Shown here one piece after another: positions 34,759 to 43,757 of a stretch of 64,000 nt of DNA. The translations under genes and the position numbers were made by a program. Below the pieces are notes generated by a model that saw only the letters and a program-made list of their open reading frames with translations, was not told where the DNA came from and ran no database searches. Numbering within the stretch: the stretch's first letter is position 1; the number at the start of each line of letters is the position of its first letter. The stretch is from Candidatus Desulfofervidaceae bacterium (GTDB taxonomy: Bacteria; Desulfobacterota; Desulfofervidia; Desulfofervidales; Desulfofervidaceae): positions 124,001 through 188,000 of the forward strand of contig JALWFG010000018.1 of NCBI GenBank assembly GCA_027038965.1, written 5' to 3'.

Positions 34759-35411
34759 GTACTTATTTTTTTGACCCTTTCAATATCCTCTAATTTCCCT
34801 AAAATAATCAAGACGTCCTTTTCTTTGATTTTAAAGTTAGAAGAAAAGAGACAATGGACATTCTCAGATCCACCTTCACGGATGGCGATGACTTGAATCC
34901 CATATTTGCGGCGAAGGTCTAATTCTTGAAGTGTCTTACCTATAAAGGGCTTAGGGGCCTCTATTTCCACCACTTGATATTCCTTGGTAAGGGGCAGGTA
35001 ATCCAAAACATTTGGGGTGTCTAGACTGCCTGCCAGTTTAATGGCCATATCCCTTTCAGGGAAAATGACCTTTGTAGCCCCTACAAGTTCTAAAATTTTT
35101 TGATGGTCTTCATTAATAGCCTTAACAATAATTTGTTTTATATTCATTTCTTTAAGATAGAGGGTAAGTAAAATGCTGGCGCTTAAATTTTCCCCAAGGC
35201 TTACAACGGCAATATCTACAATGTTAAGTCCTAAATTTTCAAGCAATTCTCTGTCAGTACAATTGGCTACAATGGCCTGGGTAGTGTGTTCTTGGGCACG
35301 TTGCACTAGGTCTTTGCGTTGGTCTACGGCGATAACCTCATGCCCCCTTTCAAAAAGGGCCTTGGCTACATTCCGGCCAAAGATGCCTAAACCAAAAACG
35401 GCAATTCTCAT
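34755..35411 (-). CDS. trkA: TrkA/KtrA-type potassium uptake regulator
   Basis: The 218-residue cytosolic gating protein binds the TrkH/KtrB channel. It has one RCK_N Rossmann domain (VFGLGIFGRNVAKAL with the glycine motif, and VDQRKD at the second strand) and one RCK_C domain (FIGKTLQELDLRRKYGIQVIAIREG). That is half of an E. coli TrkA, as in KtrA. It begins nine bases after trkH ends, in the same transcript. Confidence 0.92.
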   Translation of the reverse strand: MRIAVFGLGIFGRNVAKALFERGHEVIAVDQRKDLVQRAQEHTTQAIVANCTDRELLENLGLNIVDIAVVSLGENLSASILLTLYLKEMNIKQIIVKAINEDHQKILELVGATKVIFPERDMAIKLAGSLDTPNVLDYLPLTKEYQVVEIEAPKPFIGKTLQELDLRRKYGIQVIAIREGGSENVHCLFSSNFKIKEKDVLIILGKLEDIERVKKIST

Positions 35412-35420
35412 GTCTTCCTC

Positions 35421-36776
35421 CTAACCAATCATAACATTCTCTTCTGAATATTGGTAGCGTTTGGCCACCTCTTCTATTTTTACCATATGAACAATGGTAA
35501 GTGGACCTACCCTACCAACAAACATAAGTAAGATGATAATTATCTTACCAGGGGCATTTAATGTAGGGGTTACGCCAGTAGAAAGGCCTACGGTCCCAAA
35601 GGCAGACACAGTCTCAAAGAGGTAATCCAAGAAATGCAATTTCAAGCTGACTATGGTATGGGGCAAACCAAAGGTTTGGGTCAGTAAAAGCAAAAACAAA
35701 CATATTATAACCAAAATAGATGAAAGGGTTGTTACGGAAAAGGCACGATCTACAGTATCTAAAGGCAGAGTGCGATAAAGAATGTGATTTTTTTCTCTTC
35801 CCTTCAATTTATTCCACATAATACCTAAAAATATTGCAAAGGTAGTGGTCTTTATGCCTCCACCACAAGATCCAGGAGAGGCCCCTACAAACATTAAAAG
35901 CACAAGCAAAAATAAAGTGGGTTCTGTCAACCTAGACATAGGTAAACTGTTAAAACCGGCGGTCCTTGGAGTAACGGCCTGAAAAAAGGCATTAAGAATT
36001 TGATGGTGAATTGAAAGCCCATAAAGGGTGTTTTTATGCTCAGCCATAAAAATGAAAATGGTTCCTAAGACAATTAAATAAAATGTTGTTATTAACGTCA
36101 GCTTGGTATGCAAAGAAAACTTTTTTATCTTTCCATACATTCGATACTTGCATTCATTAACCACTAAAAAGCCAATACCTCCCAAGATAATCAGGGTAGC
36201 AATTGTTAAAAGCACCACGGAATCCGTTTTAAACCCCTCAAGATTGTCAGAAAAAAGGGCAAATCCGGCATTACAAAAGGCAGAGACGGCATGAAAAAGA
36301 CCATAGAAAAAGGCGCGTTTAAGAGGATAAATACGCCACCAGTGAAGGGTAAGAATCACACACCCAAGGCCTTCAATTAAAAAGGTAAAAAAAAGCACCG
36401 ATTTGACTAAAGAGAACAAATCTTTTGTGGGGCTATGGGTAAGGGTATCTTGCAAAATAATGCGTCCCTTAAAAGAGGGAGATTTACCTAAAAGAAGCAG
36501 AATAACCGTAGAAAAGGTCATCAATCCAAGTCCACCAAGCTGGATGAGAACAATAATGACTATCTGTCCCAAAGGGGTAAACTTGGTCCCTGTGTCCACA
36601 ACCACCAACCCTGTAACACAGACAGCAGAAGCTGCTGTGAATAAGGCATCAAGGTAACTCAAGTGGCCAAAGTGAGAAACTGGAAGATACAGACAAACGG
36701 ACCCTACTATAATTAAGGTCAAAAAAGACAAGGCCAAAAGGGCAGGGGGTGAAAGGCGATTAAGGAATTTTGTCAT
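35421..36776 (-). CDS. trkH: TrkH/KtrB-type potassium channel-like transporter
   Basis: The 451-residue membrane protein has repeated helix-pore-helix units. The pore loops are visible as AVCVTGLVVVDTG (about 50-62), AVSAFCNAGFALF, AVTPRTAGFNSLP and TVSAFGTVGLSTG, each with the selectivity Gly. This is the four-repeat K+ filter of the Trk/Ktr/HKT superfamily. It lies between the zinc peptidase and trkA, which supplies gating by nucleotide binding. Whether K+ or Na+ drives it cannot be told. Confidence 0.94.
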   Translation of the reverse strand: MTKFLNRLSPPALLALSFLTLIIVGSVCLYLPVSHFGHLSYLDALFTAASAVCVTGLVVVDTGTKFTPLGQIVIIVLIQLGGLGLMTFSTVILLLLGKSPSFKGRIILQDTLTHSPTKDLFSLVKSVLFFTFLIEGLGCVILTLHWWRIYPLKRAFFYGLFHAVSAFCNAGFALFSDNLEGFKTDSVVLLTIATLIILGGIGFLVVNECKYRMYGKIKKFSLHTKLTLITTFYLIVLGTIFIFMAEHKNTLYGLSIHHQILNAFFQAVTPRTAGFNSLPMSRLTEPTLFLLVLLMFVGASPGSCGGGIKTTTFAIFLGIMWNKLKGREKNHILYRTLPLDTVDRAFSVTTLSSILVIICLFLLLLTQTFGLPHTIVSLKLHFLDYLFETVSAFGTVGLSTGVTPTLNAPGKIIIILLMFVGRVGPLTIVHMVKIEEVAKRYQYSEENVMIG

Positions 36777-36789
36777 CTTAGGTGAAGTT

Positions 36790-37488
36790 TTAACGATCGT
36801 TGTTCCCGCCCAAAAGTCCAGCCCGAATCAAGAAATAGAGAAGTTGCATAATGGCTGCTGCCGCCGCTGCTACATAGGTCATCGCTGCTGCCATCAATAC
36901 CTTTCTGGCCCCTACAAGCTCGTCACCAGTAAGGAGACCTGTTTCTCCGATCGCCGCCAAGGCCCGAAAACTGGCATTGAATTCCACAGGTAGAGTAACA
37001 AGCTGAAAGAGTACTGCCCCTGAAAAGAAAATAATGCCCAATTTAACAAGGGTTAGGGCATGAAAGATAAATCCAATAAAAAGAAGGGGCCAAGCCAAAT
37101 TGGATCCAACCATGGTTATAGGCACCAAAGCACTCCGAAGCCTCAAAGGGGCATAGCCATAAGCGTGCTGTAAGGCATGACCTGCTTCGTGGCAGGCAAT
37201 GCCCACCGATGCAATATCGCGGCCCCGGTATACATCAGGTGAAAGTCTTAAGGTCTTATCCCTAGGGTCATAATGGTCGCTCAGAAACCCCGTGGTCATT
37301 TCAATATTGACATCCGTAACCCCTTTGGCTTGCAACATATAGGACGCCGCCTCCGCACCTGTAAGGCCTCGCATATTTGGAATTTTCTTATATTTGCTAT
37401 ATGCACTTTGAACCCAAATTTGGGCTATAATAGAAAGCAAAAATGCTGGGGCAATTAAGATAAAATATAAAGGGTCAAAGAAAAACAT
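36790..37488 (-). CDS. YugP-like neutral zinc metallopeptidase, membrane-bound
   Basis: The 232-residue protein has an N-terminal membrane helix, a peptidase core with the zinc motif HEAGHALQHAYGYAPLRLRS (about 101-120), preceded by LRLSPDVYRGRD, and three more hydrophobic segments. The FNASFRALAAI segment and the Gly/Ala-rich end are typical of the YugP/DUF family of membrane zinc peptidases. The substrate is unknown. A strong AAGGAGG precedes the ATG. It is 13 bases upstream of trkH. Confidence 0.88.
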   Translation of the reverse strand: MFFFDPLYFILIAPAFLLSIIAQIWVQSAYSKYKKIPNMRGLTGAEAASYMLQAKGVTDVNIEMTTGFLSDHYDPRDKTLRLSPDVYRGRDIASVGIACHEAGHALQHAYGYAPLRLRSALVPITMVGSNLAWPLLFIGFIFHALTLVKLGIIFFSGAVLFQLVTLPVEFNASFRALAAIGETGLLTGDELVGARKVLMAAAMTYVAAAAAAIMQLLYFLIRAGLLGGNNDR

Positions 37489-37625
37489 AATTTACCTCCT
37501 TGGTTATTGTTAATTTAAAATTTATTAATCATACTTCTTATGAAAGTCAAGACAAGGAGTTCTCTAGGGTCTGGGACTGGTCCAGGTGGGTAATAAGACC
37601 AAAAGATAGAGAATCCCCACATAGT

Positions 37626-38501
37626 TTAAGATTGGGTTTGGAGCAAGGTTCTTATCCTATAAGCAAGCCCTATTATTCCCCCTATTTCTAGGAGGCAGAC
37701 ATTTCCTATTAATAAGATGGCACTTTTGGAAATCAAATGCGTTTCTGTGGTAAGGAGTGACATTCCAAGAAGAACGGCTGGGATGAGTAAAGACACATCT
37801 ATTGTCACTCCAATCATCTGATAATCTTTACCACTAGCAATGCTTATTCCGCCGGCTATACCGGCAATAAAGGCCACCAATGCACTTACTATTAAAGATT
37901 TTTGTTCTAGCCATAAGGCAATAGTAGAGACATCGGTGAAAAGTCCCATTAACATGGCTAAAAAGATAATTAATCCCAAGCAGGAGATCTCCTTTTTGAA
38001 GCCTTTAAAGGCAAGCTCTCTATCCTTTAGAACAATACCAATGACGCTAGCCATAGCCGTATCTACTAGAGGAGCAATGATCATAGCCCCAATTAGGGTA
38101 GGAATGCTATGAGTAATAATGGCAACTGAACCCATAATAGTGGCCAACATTACCTTAATAAAGGTAATCTTTGTCCATTTGCTCATAGGAAAGGCCTTGT
38201 AATAAAGTTCAAGAGGGGAAAGGATATGGTTGGCTTGTCCCTGGTATTTACAAGAAAAGGTAATATTGGCTGGCATGAGGGTAATGCTACCATGTCCCTT
38301 TTGGCCAAGCCCTAATTCCTTTAATGCGTAGACCACCTCTTGGGCATGGTCTGCTTTGAGATTGGCTGTAATAAGAATGCCATCTGGAACCGAGGTCTCC
38401 AAAGGTTTATTAATACAAAGGGCTTCGGCTTGATAATCCTTTAAGATTGCCTTAACCTTATCCTTTAGCCTTTCCGGGACAATAATTTTTATATACCGCA
38501 T
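37626..38501 (-). CDS. DUF389 membrane protein
   Basis: The 291-residue protein has an N-terminal soluble ferredoxin-like part (about 1-110; YIKIIVPERLKDKVKAIL) and six or so membrane helices. These include IGAMIIAPLVDTAMA and ALVAFIAGIAGGISIASG, signatures of the DUF389 (TIGR00271/TIGR00341) family. Function is unknown in the family. It stands alone, 137 bases upstream of the YugP gene's start region on the same strand, and no partner is evident. Confidence 0.87.
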   Translation of the reverse strand: MRYIKIIVPERLKDKVKAILKDYQAEALCINKPLETSVPDGILITANLKADHAQEVVYALKELGLGQKGHGSITLMPANITFSCKYQGQANHILSPLELYYKAFPMSKWTKITFIKVMLATIMGSVAIITHSIPTLIGAMIIAPLVDTAMASVIGIVLKDRELAFKGFKKEISCLGLIIFLAMLMGLFTDVSTIALWLEQKSLIVSALVAFIAGIAGGISIASGKDYQMIGVTIDVSLLIPAVLLGMSLLTTETHLISKSAILLIGNVCLLEIGGIIGLAYRIRTLLQTQS

Positions 38502-38667
38502 TTGTGCCTTTTAATAAGCAAAAGACATGCCAATAAAAAAATAAAGCCTTTTATCAGGAGATATAAAAATAAAGAGTGCTTATTAATTTACACTTTTGTA
38601 AAAAATAGATGAATTTGTAACAATTTTGTGGCACAATGGATAATAAACCACTTCAACCAGTCCATCC

Positions 38668-40119
38668 TTAGGTATACCTATGAGGATCAATTTCATATTT
38701 ATGCAGTTTATAACTAAGCATCCGAGAACTGATACCCAGCCTCTGGGCCGCCTTGTTCCTTTTCCCCTTACATTCTTTTAGGGCCTCGATAATCAATCTT
38801 TTCTCAATGTTGGCAATAATGTCGGTTAAGGGAATAACTGCTTTAGTTTCAGAGTGAAGGTCTGGAAAATGCCTGGGTTCAAGCCTTTGACCTTCGGCCA
38901 GTAGCACGGCCTTTTCTAGACATATCTTAAGCTCTTTGACATTCCCAGGCCAGAGATGTTGGGTAAGAAGATTCAAGGCCGAGGTGGAAAAATCCTGAAT
39001 GGGTTTGTGATATTTTTGGCTAAATACCTTAAGAAAGTAAAAGGCAAGGGGAATAATATCTTCTCTACGCTGTCTCAGAGGCAAGAGATTGATGCTAAAG
39101 GCATTCAACCAATAATATAACTCGGGATAGAATTTGCCTAACTTTATCAATTTTGGAACATTGGCCGAGGTAGTGGCCAAAATGCGAATATTGAGGGTTA
39201 CATATCTATTTTGGTGGGGCAAATAGAGCCTTTGATCCTGCAACACAGATAAAAGTCCGGCTTGAAGCTTTATGGGCAAGGCCTCAATGGCCTCTATAAG
39301 CAAGCTTCCTTTATCTGCCGCTACAAGCACTCCCGAGGTATTTGAGTCTCCCCAAATTGTCTTTCTCAAGTTTCCAACCGGGAGTGAATGGCAGTTGATT
39401 TTTACTAAAGGTTGATTCTTACGAGGGCTAAGGTTATGAATAAGGGTAGCTACTGTCTTTTTCCCTGTCCCAGGCTCTCCACAAATGAGCACTGGCATCT
39501 CACTTTGGGCAACCTTATTGACTACGGACCATACCTCCTTCATGGCCAAGCTTTCTCCAATAACAAAGGCCACCCTCCCATCGTCGTAAAGGACTTCAGA
39601 ACCACTTTCATTTTTAGAATTAACATTTTGATAAAAAGGAATCAAACTAGCTAGGACTCTTTTAAAAAAAACAAGCAGATTCAGATTTCTTTGGGCCTTA
39701 GAAGGAGAAACTTTAACTCCAATAATCCCGACCAGATTCTTTTCCTTCTCAATAGGGATCAGAACGAAGCTTTTTGCTTGGCTGTTTTTTAAAGGGATCC
39801 CTATTTGTTCTGCCTTTGCCTGAAGTGTCAGGTCTTTGGACAAGAAGGTATTGGCTTTATTCCCAATTAGCCTTTCAACCTCTTGGTTTTCAAATCCATG
39901 TATGGCCTCTATCTGATACTGCCGATTGAGGGGATTTATAAGAACAATAAACCCCCGGTCTGATTCTAAGCTGTGGAGCAAACACAAAAGCCCTTTTGAA
40001 AAAATTTCCTTTAGGGATATAAGATTAGACCAGTCTCCTATCTTTTTTCTGCCGATTTCATTTGATCCTACTGTCTGTTTCTTTTCAAATCCTAGTCTTA
40101 CTTCTGACTTTGGTTGCAT
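38668..40119 (-). CDS. GAF / AAA+ / Fis-type regulator lacking sigma-54 activator motifs
   Basis: The 483-residue protein has a GAF-like sensor (about 35-165), an AAA+ domain (about 185-410) and a Fis-type helix-turn-helix at the end (NKAAQRLGISSRMLSYKLHKY). It is laid out like NifA-family activators and keeps Walker A (GEPGTGKKT, about 214). However, the GAFTGA loop that contacts sigma-54 is absent, with about ten residues lost. Walker B has become LLIEAIEAL, with Glu-Ala replacing Asp-Glu. The arginine-finger segment reads FYPELYYWL instead of FREDLYYRL, and WPGNVREL is WPGNVKEL. It probably binds DNA but does not activate sigma-54 promoters by ATP hydrolysis. It overlaps the YbaK gene by 22 bases. 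Confidence 0.85.
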   Translation of the reverse strand: MQPKSEVRLGFEKKQTVGSNEIGRKKIGDWSNLISLKEIFSKGLLCLLHSLESDRGFIVLINPLNRQYQIEAIHGFENQEVERLIGNKANTFLSKDLTLQAKAEQIGIPLKNSQAKSFVLIPIEKEKNLVGIIGVKVSPSKAQRNLNLLVFFKRVLASLIPFYQNVNSKNESGSEVLYDDGRVAFVIGESLAMKEVWSVVNKVAQSEMPVLICGEPGTGKKTVATLIHNLSPRKNQPLVKINCHSLPVGNLRKTIWGDSNTSGVLVAADKGSLLIEAIEALPIKLQAGLLSVLQDQRLYLPHQNRYVTLNIRILATTSANVPKLIKLGKFYPELYYWLNAFSINLLPLRQRREDIIPLAFYFLKVFSQKYHKPIQDFSTSALNLLTQHLWPGNVKELKICLEKAVLLAEGQRLEPRHFPDLHSETKAVIPLTDIIANIEKRLIIEALKECKGKRNKAAQRLGISSRMLSYKLHKYEIDPHRYT

Positions 40120-40637
40120 GGGCTAAATTTCACTCCCCCTTCTTCAATCCGAAATGCCTTTACTACCTGTTTGGCATAGCGATAAACCTTCTTTAAGGCC
40201 GCAGCCTCAATTCTTAAGCTTTTGTTATGGAGGGCCGGGTTGAACATAAAGTAATCGTAACCAAATACCGTCTCATCTATATAAATGGGAAGCTCAGAAT
40301 TGAGATACCCAAAGGGCGGCAAGGCCCCAATTTCACACCCTGTAACCTCGGCCACCTCCTCTTTAGTGGCAAAGCGAATGTTTTTGGTGCCAAATTCCTT
40401 TTTAAACAGGCGAGCCTTAATTCTCTTATCGGCCGTAGTAACCACAAGAAAAAATTTGCCCTTGGCATGGAAAAGAATGTTTTTACTCCCCACTCCTTCC
40501 CATCCAGCCTGACGGCGATATTTGTCCGAATCTTCACAACTATTTACCGGCGGATGTTCTATTTCCTCAAAGGGAATGTTAAGGTCTCTAAGAATCCGAA
40601 TGATATTTTGATATATCTCTTTTTTCCGTTCAGCCAT
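40098..40637 (-). CDS. YbaK/ProX-type aminoacyl-tRNA deacylase domain protein
   Basis: The 179-residue protein has the YbaK/EbsC fold: an N-terminal FEEIEHPPVNSCEDSDKY, then KNILFHAKGKFFLVVTTADKRI, and GCEIGALPPFGYL, the glycine loop of the editing site. Family members remove wrong amino acids from tRNA (for example Ala from tRNA-Pro). Residue spacing is nearest to the ProX/PrdX branch. It overlaps both neighbours and so is translated together with the EAL protein and the AAA+ regulator. Why a tRNA-editing domain is in a signalling operon is not clear. Confidence 0.85.
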   Translation of the reverse strand: MAERKKEIYQNIIRILRDLNIPFEEIEHPPVNSCEDSDKYRRQAGWEGVGSKNILFHAKGKFFLVVTTADKRIKARLFKKEFGTKNIRFATKEEVAEVTGCEIGALPPFGYLNSELPIYIDETVFGYDYFMFNPALHNKSLRIEAAALKKVYRYAKQVVKAFRIEEGGVKFSPCNQSQK

Positions 40638-41934
40638 TGCCTTTCTCCCTTATATCAATACATAAAACAAATTTTTTGTCCCCCTGCTTAAACACCTTGG
40701 CCACGGTGGTAACCAAATTCCCAGTGGCCAAAGAAATATATGGCTTGGTAACAAAATACATCAGATTACCGCAAATAGAATAATAAAAATAATCTCTAGA
40801 GGAGAGATCATCCCCAATGGTAGCCGGTTTAAATAACGGGCTTTTGGGTTTTGTGATAACAGGTGAACTAAAAATTGTCTCTGTTATTTGAATGCCATTT
40901 TCATTCAGAACATATACGCATTCTACCTCTGAAAAGGGCCTTATCTTTTGACCTATATAATGGGCAAGCCTATTTTCATTTCTTTCTATTTCTTCCCCAG
41001 AAGCATAATGAAGGATATTCTTAAACAAAGAATTGGCAATTTGTTTATATCTTTTGTATTTTGCCCTTTTTGTAGCGATTTTATCCTTAATGAAATTCTT
41101 AAATTCATTTCCCAAAATAGAAAGCTTTTTGGGAATCTCTGTTAAAGGCAGCCTGGATAAATCGTTCGGTTTGGAAAAATAAAATCCCTGCACCAAGTCA
41201 ACCCCACGCTCTACCACACACAAAAACTCCTCTTTTCTTTCTACCCCCTCAGCTAGACACAACGCCCCTGTTTTTTCAGCCAAAAAAACGATACTTTCTA
41301 AAACTTTGCTTTTAGACCATTCTTTATCTACATCTTTGATTAAATCTCGTTCTATTTTAAAGATGTCGGGCCTTAATTCTGCTATTCTCTTTAGATTAGA
41401 ATCCCCCTTGCCTATGTCATCTATAGCAATGAGAAAACCCTGTTTTTGATAAAACTTAACAAAGGACTTTAAAAAGGCCTCATTCTCTAGATGTTGCTCG
41501 GTAATTTCTAGAATTACCTGAGAGGGCAAAAGGCCTGCTTCTTTAACGGCATTCATAATCCATCCAGACTCTAGGGACGATGGCTCGTCAAAGATAGTAG
41601 GGTCTATATTGAGAGACAACAGGTATTTTGGATACCCCCTTGTTCGCTCAGCTCCTAATTTTTTAAAGGCCTTTAGGGCCTTTTCTCGGCAAAGACGGTC
41701 AAGTTCAAGGTTTATTCCTAGGGTGGTAGCCTTTGAAAATAATTGGGTGGGAGAAACAATTTTATCCCCTTTCTGTCCCCGGCAAAGGGCCTCAAAACCC
41801 ACAATTTCTTTCCTCTTTAAAGAGATAATGGGCTGAAAATGGATAATAATGTTGTCTAATTCCAAAAATTTTAATACCTTCTGATGTGCTTCTATGTCTG
41901 GCCTGTATCCGTTCCACTTCTTCGCTGCTTCCAT
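40630..41934 (-). CDS. EAL-domain c-di-GMP phosphodiesterase with C-terminal Cache-like domain
   Basis: The 434-residue cytosolic protein has an EAL domain (about 30-260) with the catalytic residues in place: FEALCRG, the EITE glutamate, IDDIGKGDSNL, FKIERDLI, AEGVE and QGFYFSKP. It should therefore hydrolyse c-di-GMP. The C-terminal part (about 320-430; VYVLNENGIQITE, GDDLSSRDYFYY, PYISLATGNLVTTVAKVF) resembles a Cache/PDC small-molecule sensor, although no membrane helix surrounds it. I chose the ATG at 41934 because AGAGGA lies six bases before it. Operon with the YbaK and regulator genes. Confidence 0.87.
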   Translation of the reverse strand: MEAAKKWNGYRPDIEAHQKVLKFLELDNIIIHFQPIISLKRKEIVGFEALCRGQKGDKIVSPTQLFSKATTLGINLELDRLCREKALKAFKKLGAERTRGYPKYLLSLNIDPTIFDEPSSLESGWIMNAVKEAGLLPSQVILEITEQHLENEAFLKSFVKFYQKQGFLIAIDDIGKGDSNLKRIAELRPDIFKIERDLIKDVDKEWSKSKVLESIVFLAEKTGALCLAEGVERKEEFLCVVERGVDLVQGFYFSKPNDLSRLPLTEIPKKLSILGNEFKNFIKDKIATKRAKYKRYKQIANSLFKNILHYASGEEIERNENRLAHYIGQKIRPFSEVECVYVLNENGIQITETIFSSPVITKPKSPLFKPATIGDDLSSRDYFYYSICGNLMYFVTKPYISLATGNLVTTVAKVFKQGDKKFVLCIDIREKGNG

Positions 41935-42048
41935 ATCCATTCCTCTGTGGCATTTTACCTAGGGAAAATTATTTTCTTTTTGAGGGGTATCCCCTACTTT
42001 GAATATGCCGCCAAATAGCAAGATAATCACATATCTTTTCACACATCT

Positions 42049-42732
42049 TTACCCCAAAAAGTTTGTCAAAAATAAGTGGCTTAAAGAAGAAAGAATCTCA
42101 ATGTGTTCCTTGTCAATCTCTAATAGATTTTCAGGATTTAAACCTTCTTTAAAAAGGTCTTCCTGATAGGCATCTACCCAGCTTTTAACCATCTTTTTAT
42201 CCACTTCTATATGGAACTGAAGACCCACGGCCTTTTTATAAACAAAAGCCTGATTTTTATATCTTTCTGAAGAATAAATCCGCACTGCTCCTTGTGGTAA
42301 ATCAAAGGTGTCTCCATGCCACTCAAAAACTGTCAGTTTGGGAGGGAAATATTTAAAATAAGGATGTTCACCTGTTTTAACGATTTTAAACCAGCCAATT
42401 TCCTGGCCTTTATCACCTTTATAAACTTTTGCCCCCAATACCTTGGCCAACATCTGGGCCCCAAGACAAATACCCAAAATGGGAATCTCCTTCTTTAAGG
42501 CCTCTTCTATAAGCTTAAATTCATAGGCCAAAAAGGGGTATTTATCGGCTTCATAGACCCCCATATATCCACCTAGCACCACTACAAAGTCATATCTATC
42601 AAGCTGGTCATTTAAGACTTCGCCTTTAGGGGTATCAAGATAATCAATTTTAAAGCCCTTTTCTTCCAGTAAGGGGGCTAACATTCCCAAATGTTCAATT
42701 TTTACATGCCTAATTGCCAAGACCTTTTTCAT
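42049..42732 (-). CDS. Class I glutamine amidotransferase (GuaA/GATase-like)
   Basis: The 227-residue protein has the catalytic Cys in ILGICLGAQMLA (about 85-96) and the His-x-Glu of LQFHIEV (about 171-177), making a complete Cys-His-Glu triad. Free-standing class I amidotransferases of this kind are often annotated as GMP synthase-like; an ATP-pyrophosphatase domain is not attached. GGAGG precedes the ATG. It follows the HAD remnant on the same strand. The substrate that accepts the ammonia is unknown. Confidence 0.87.
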   Translation of the reverse strand: MKKVLAIRHVKIEHLGMLAPLLEEKGFKIDYLDTPKGEVLNDQLDRYDFVVVLGGYMGVYEADKYPFLAYEFKLIEEALKKEIPILGICLGAQMLAKVLGAKVYKGDKGQEIGWFKIVKTGEHPYFKYFPPKLTVFEWHGDTFDLPQGAVRIYSSERYKNQAFVYKKAVGLQFHIEVDKKMVKSWVDAYQEDLFKEGLNPENLLEIDKEHIEILSSLSHLFLTNFLG

Positions 42733-42850
42733 GGTTTAGCCTCCACAGATTTTTGGGTAGCCAGCTATCCAATTCGGCTCCACTTTCAATTATCCCCAGA
42801 GGAGATATGCTCGTCAAGTATAGGTCTTGCTGCCTGAATTTGCCTGTTTT

Positions 42851-42946
42851 TTACCAAAACATCTTTATTACAGGTCTCAAGGAATCCCTTTCCAGGCACA
42901 TCCCCGATATCACGTCATCAAGGTCAAGAAAAACGGCCTTGAGCAT
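42851..42946 (-). pseudogene. Remnant of a HAD-superfamily gene (N-terminal fragment)
   Basis: An ATG at 42946 with a good AGGAG eight bases upstream begins MLKAVFLDLDD, the first motif of HAD hydrolases (DxD), but a TAA stops it after 31 codons. No continuation of a HAD protein is found in the other frames downstream, up to 42733. I read it as a truncated gene, since an exact HAD motif behind a good ribosome site is unlikely by chance. It lies between the porin terminator and the amidotransferase gene. Confidence 0.45.
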
Positions 42947-42960
42947 AGGCTTCACTCCTT

Positions 42961-42998
42961 TTAAATAAATAAGGGGCCCTGCCTTTAAGGCAGGGCCT
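42961..42998 (-). terminator. Rho-independent terminator of the glnK-amt-porin operon
   Basis: A perfect 11-base palindrome, GGCCCTGCCTT with AAGGCAGGGCC (42975-42997), is followed on the minus strand by CCCCTTATTTATTTAA. It begins six bases after the porin stop codon, as expected for the end of the glnK-amt-porin transcript. Confidence 0.8.
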
Positions 42999-43003
42999 AG
43001 TAG

Positions 43004-43732
43004 TTAAAACCCAAGGCTTACGCCTACACCTCCGTAGAATTCGTCGTCTAACCCCATATCACTATTGCCAAAGGAATAGGCAATCTTAGCATGACCAGAA
43101 AGGGGACCACTAATCGTAAAGCTGACATCCGTACCCAGCTCTACATTATTCCAGCCATTTGTATGTTTAGTGGGATCAAAGGCATTGACATCATCATAAG
43201 AATAATAGCTAGCTGTAACATAAGGGGAAATAGTCAACGGTTTCAGGGCAGATACATCTATTCCTAGCGTACCTTCCACATAAGTAGAATGCACGGTGTC
43301 TACATCCCGATAAACGGTAACCCCAATATTCAAGCCCACATCTGGCACAAGCTGTTGCCCATAACTAAGCCCAGCATAGATTTCCTGGGTATCTCCCCCA
43401 TCCACGTCGTAGTAAATATAACCAATAGAAGGGGCAATTTCTCCAGGACCTACCTTAAAGGTGTGTGAATAACTCAGGGTAAAATCCACTTCATCTATAT
43501 CACTTTTGCCACCGGCATCATAATCAGCCCAGAAGTCCACAGTAAAATCCTTATAACTCAGGCTTAAATCTGGCTGCACCACGGCTGAATCCGTCATATC
43601 TTTGCCCCGCCATAAATACTGACTCATCACATCTACCGAAAAGCCACCACTAAAGTCTTGAGCATATAGGGAATTTAAAGATCCAAACATAAGACCTAAA
43701 ACACTCAAAAATACAAGTAAATATTTCCTCAT
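43004..43732 (-). CDS. TorF-family putative outer-membrane porin
   Basis: The 242-residue protein has a signal peptide ending near LYAQD and beta-strands with the family's SQYLWRGKDMTDSAVVQPDLSLSY opening. It ends in a terminal Phe (GVGVSLGF), as an outer-membrane barrel does. The start SxYxxRG...QP is typical of the TIGR02001/TorF family, often found beside ammonium transporter genes. It lies 25 bases after amt, so it may admit ammonium or another nitrogen source through the outer membrane. That coupling is inferred from context. Confidence 0.85.
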   Translation of the reverse strand: MRKYLLVFLSVLGLMFGSLNSLYAQDFSGGFSVDVMSQYLWRGKDMTDSAVVQPDLSLSYKDFTVDFWADYDAGGKSDIDEVDFTLSYSHTFKVGPGEIAPSIGYIYYDVDGGDTQEIYAGLSYGQQLVPDVGLNIGVTVYRDVDTVHSTYVEGTLGIDVSALKPLTISPYVTASYYSYDDVNAFDPTKHTNGWNNVELGTDVSFTISGPLSGHAKIAYSFGNSDMGLDDEFYGGVGVSLGF

Positions 43733-43757
43733 CTTTCCCTCCTCTTAATAAGTTCTT

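Noticed and set aside
42714-42968. An 84-codon plus-strand frame between the amidotransferase and the porin
   Set aside because: It is antisense to the HAD remnant and to the amidotransferase start, has no ribosome site and no family features.
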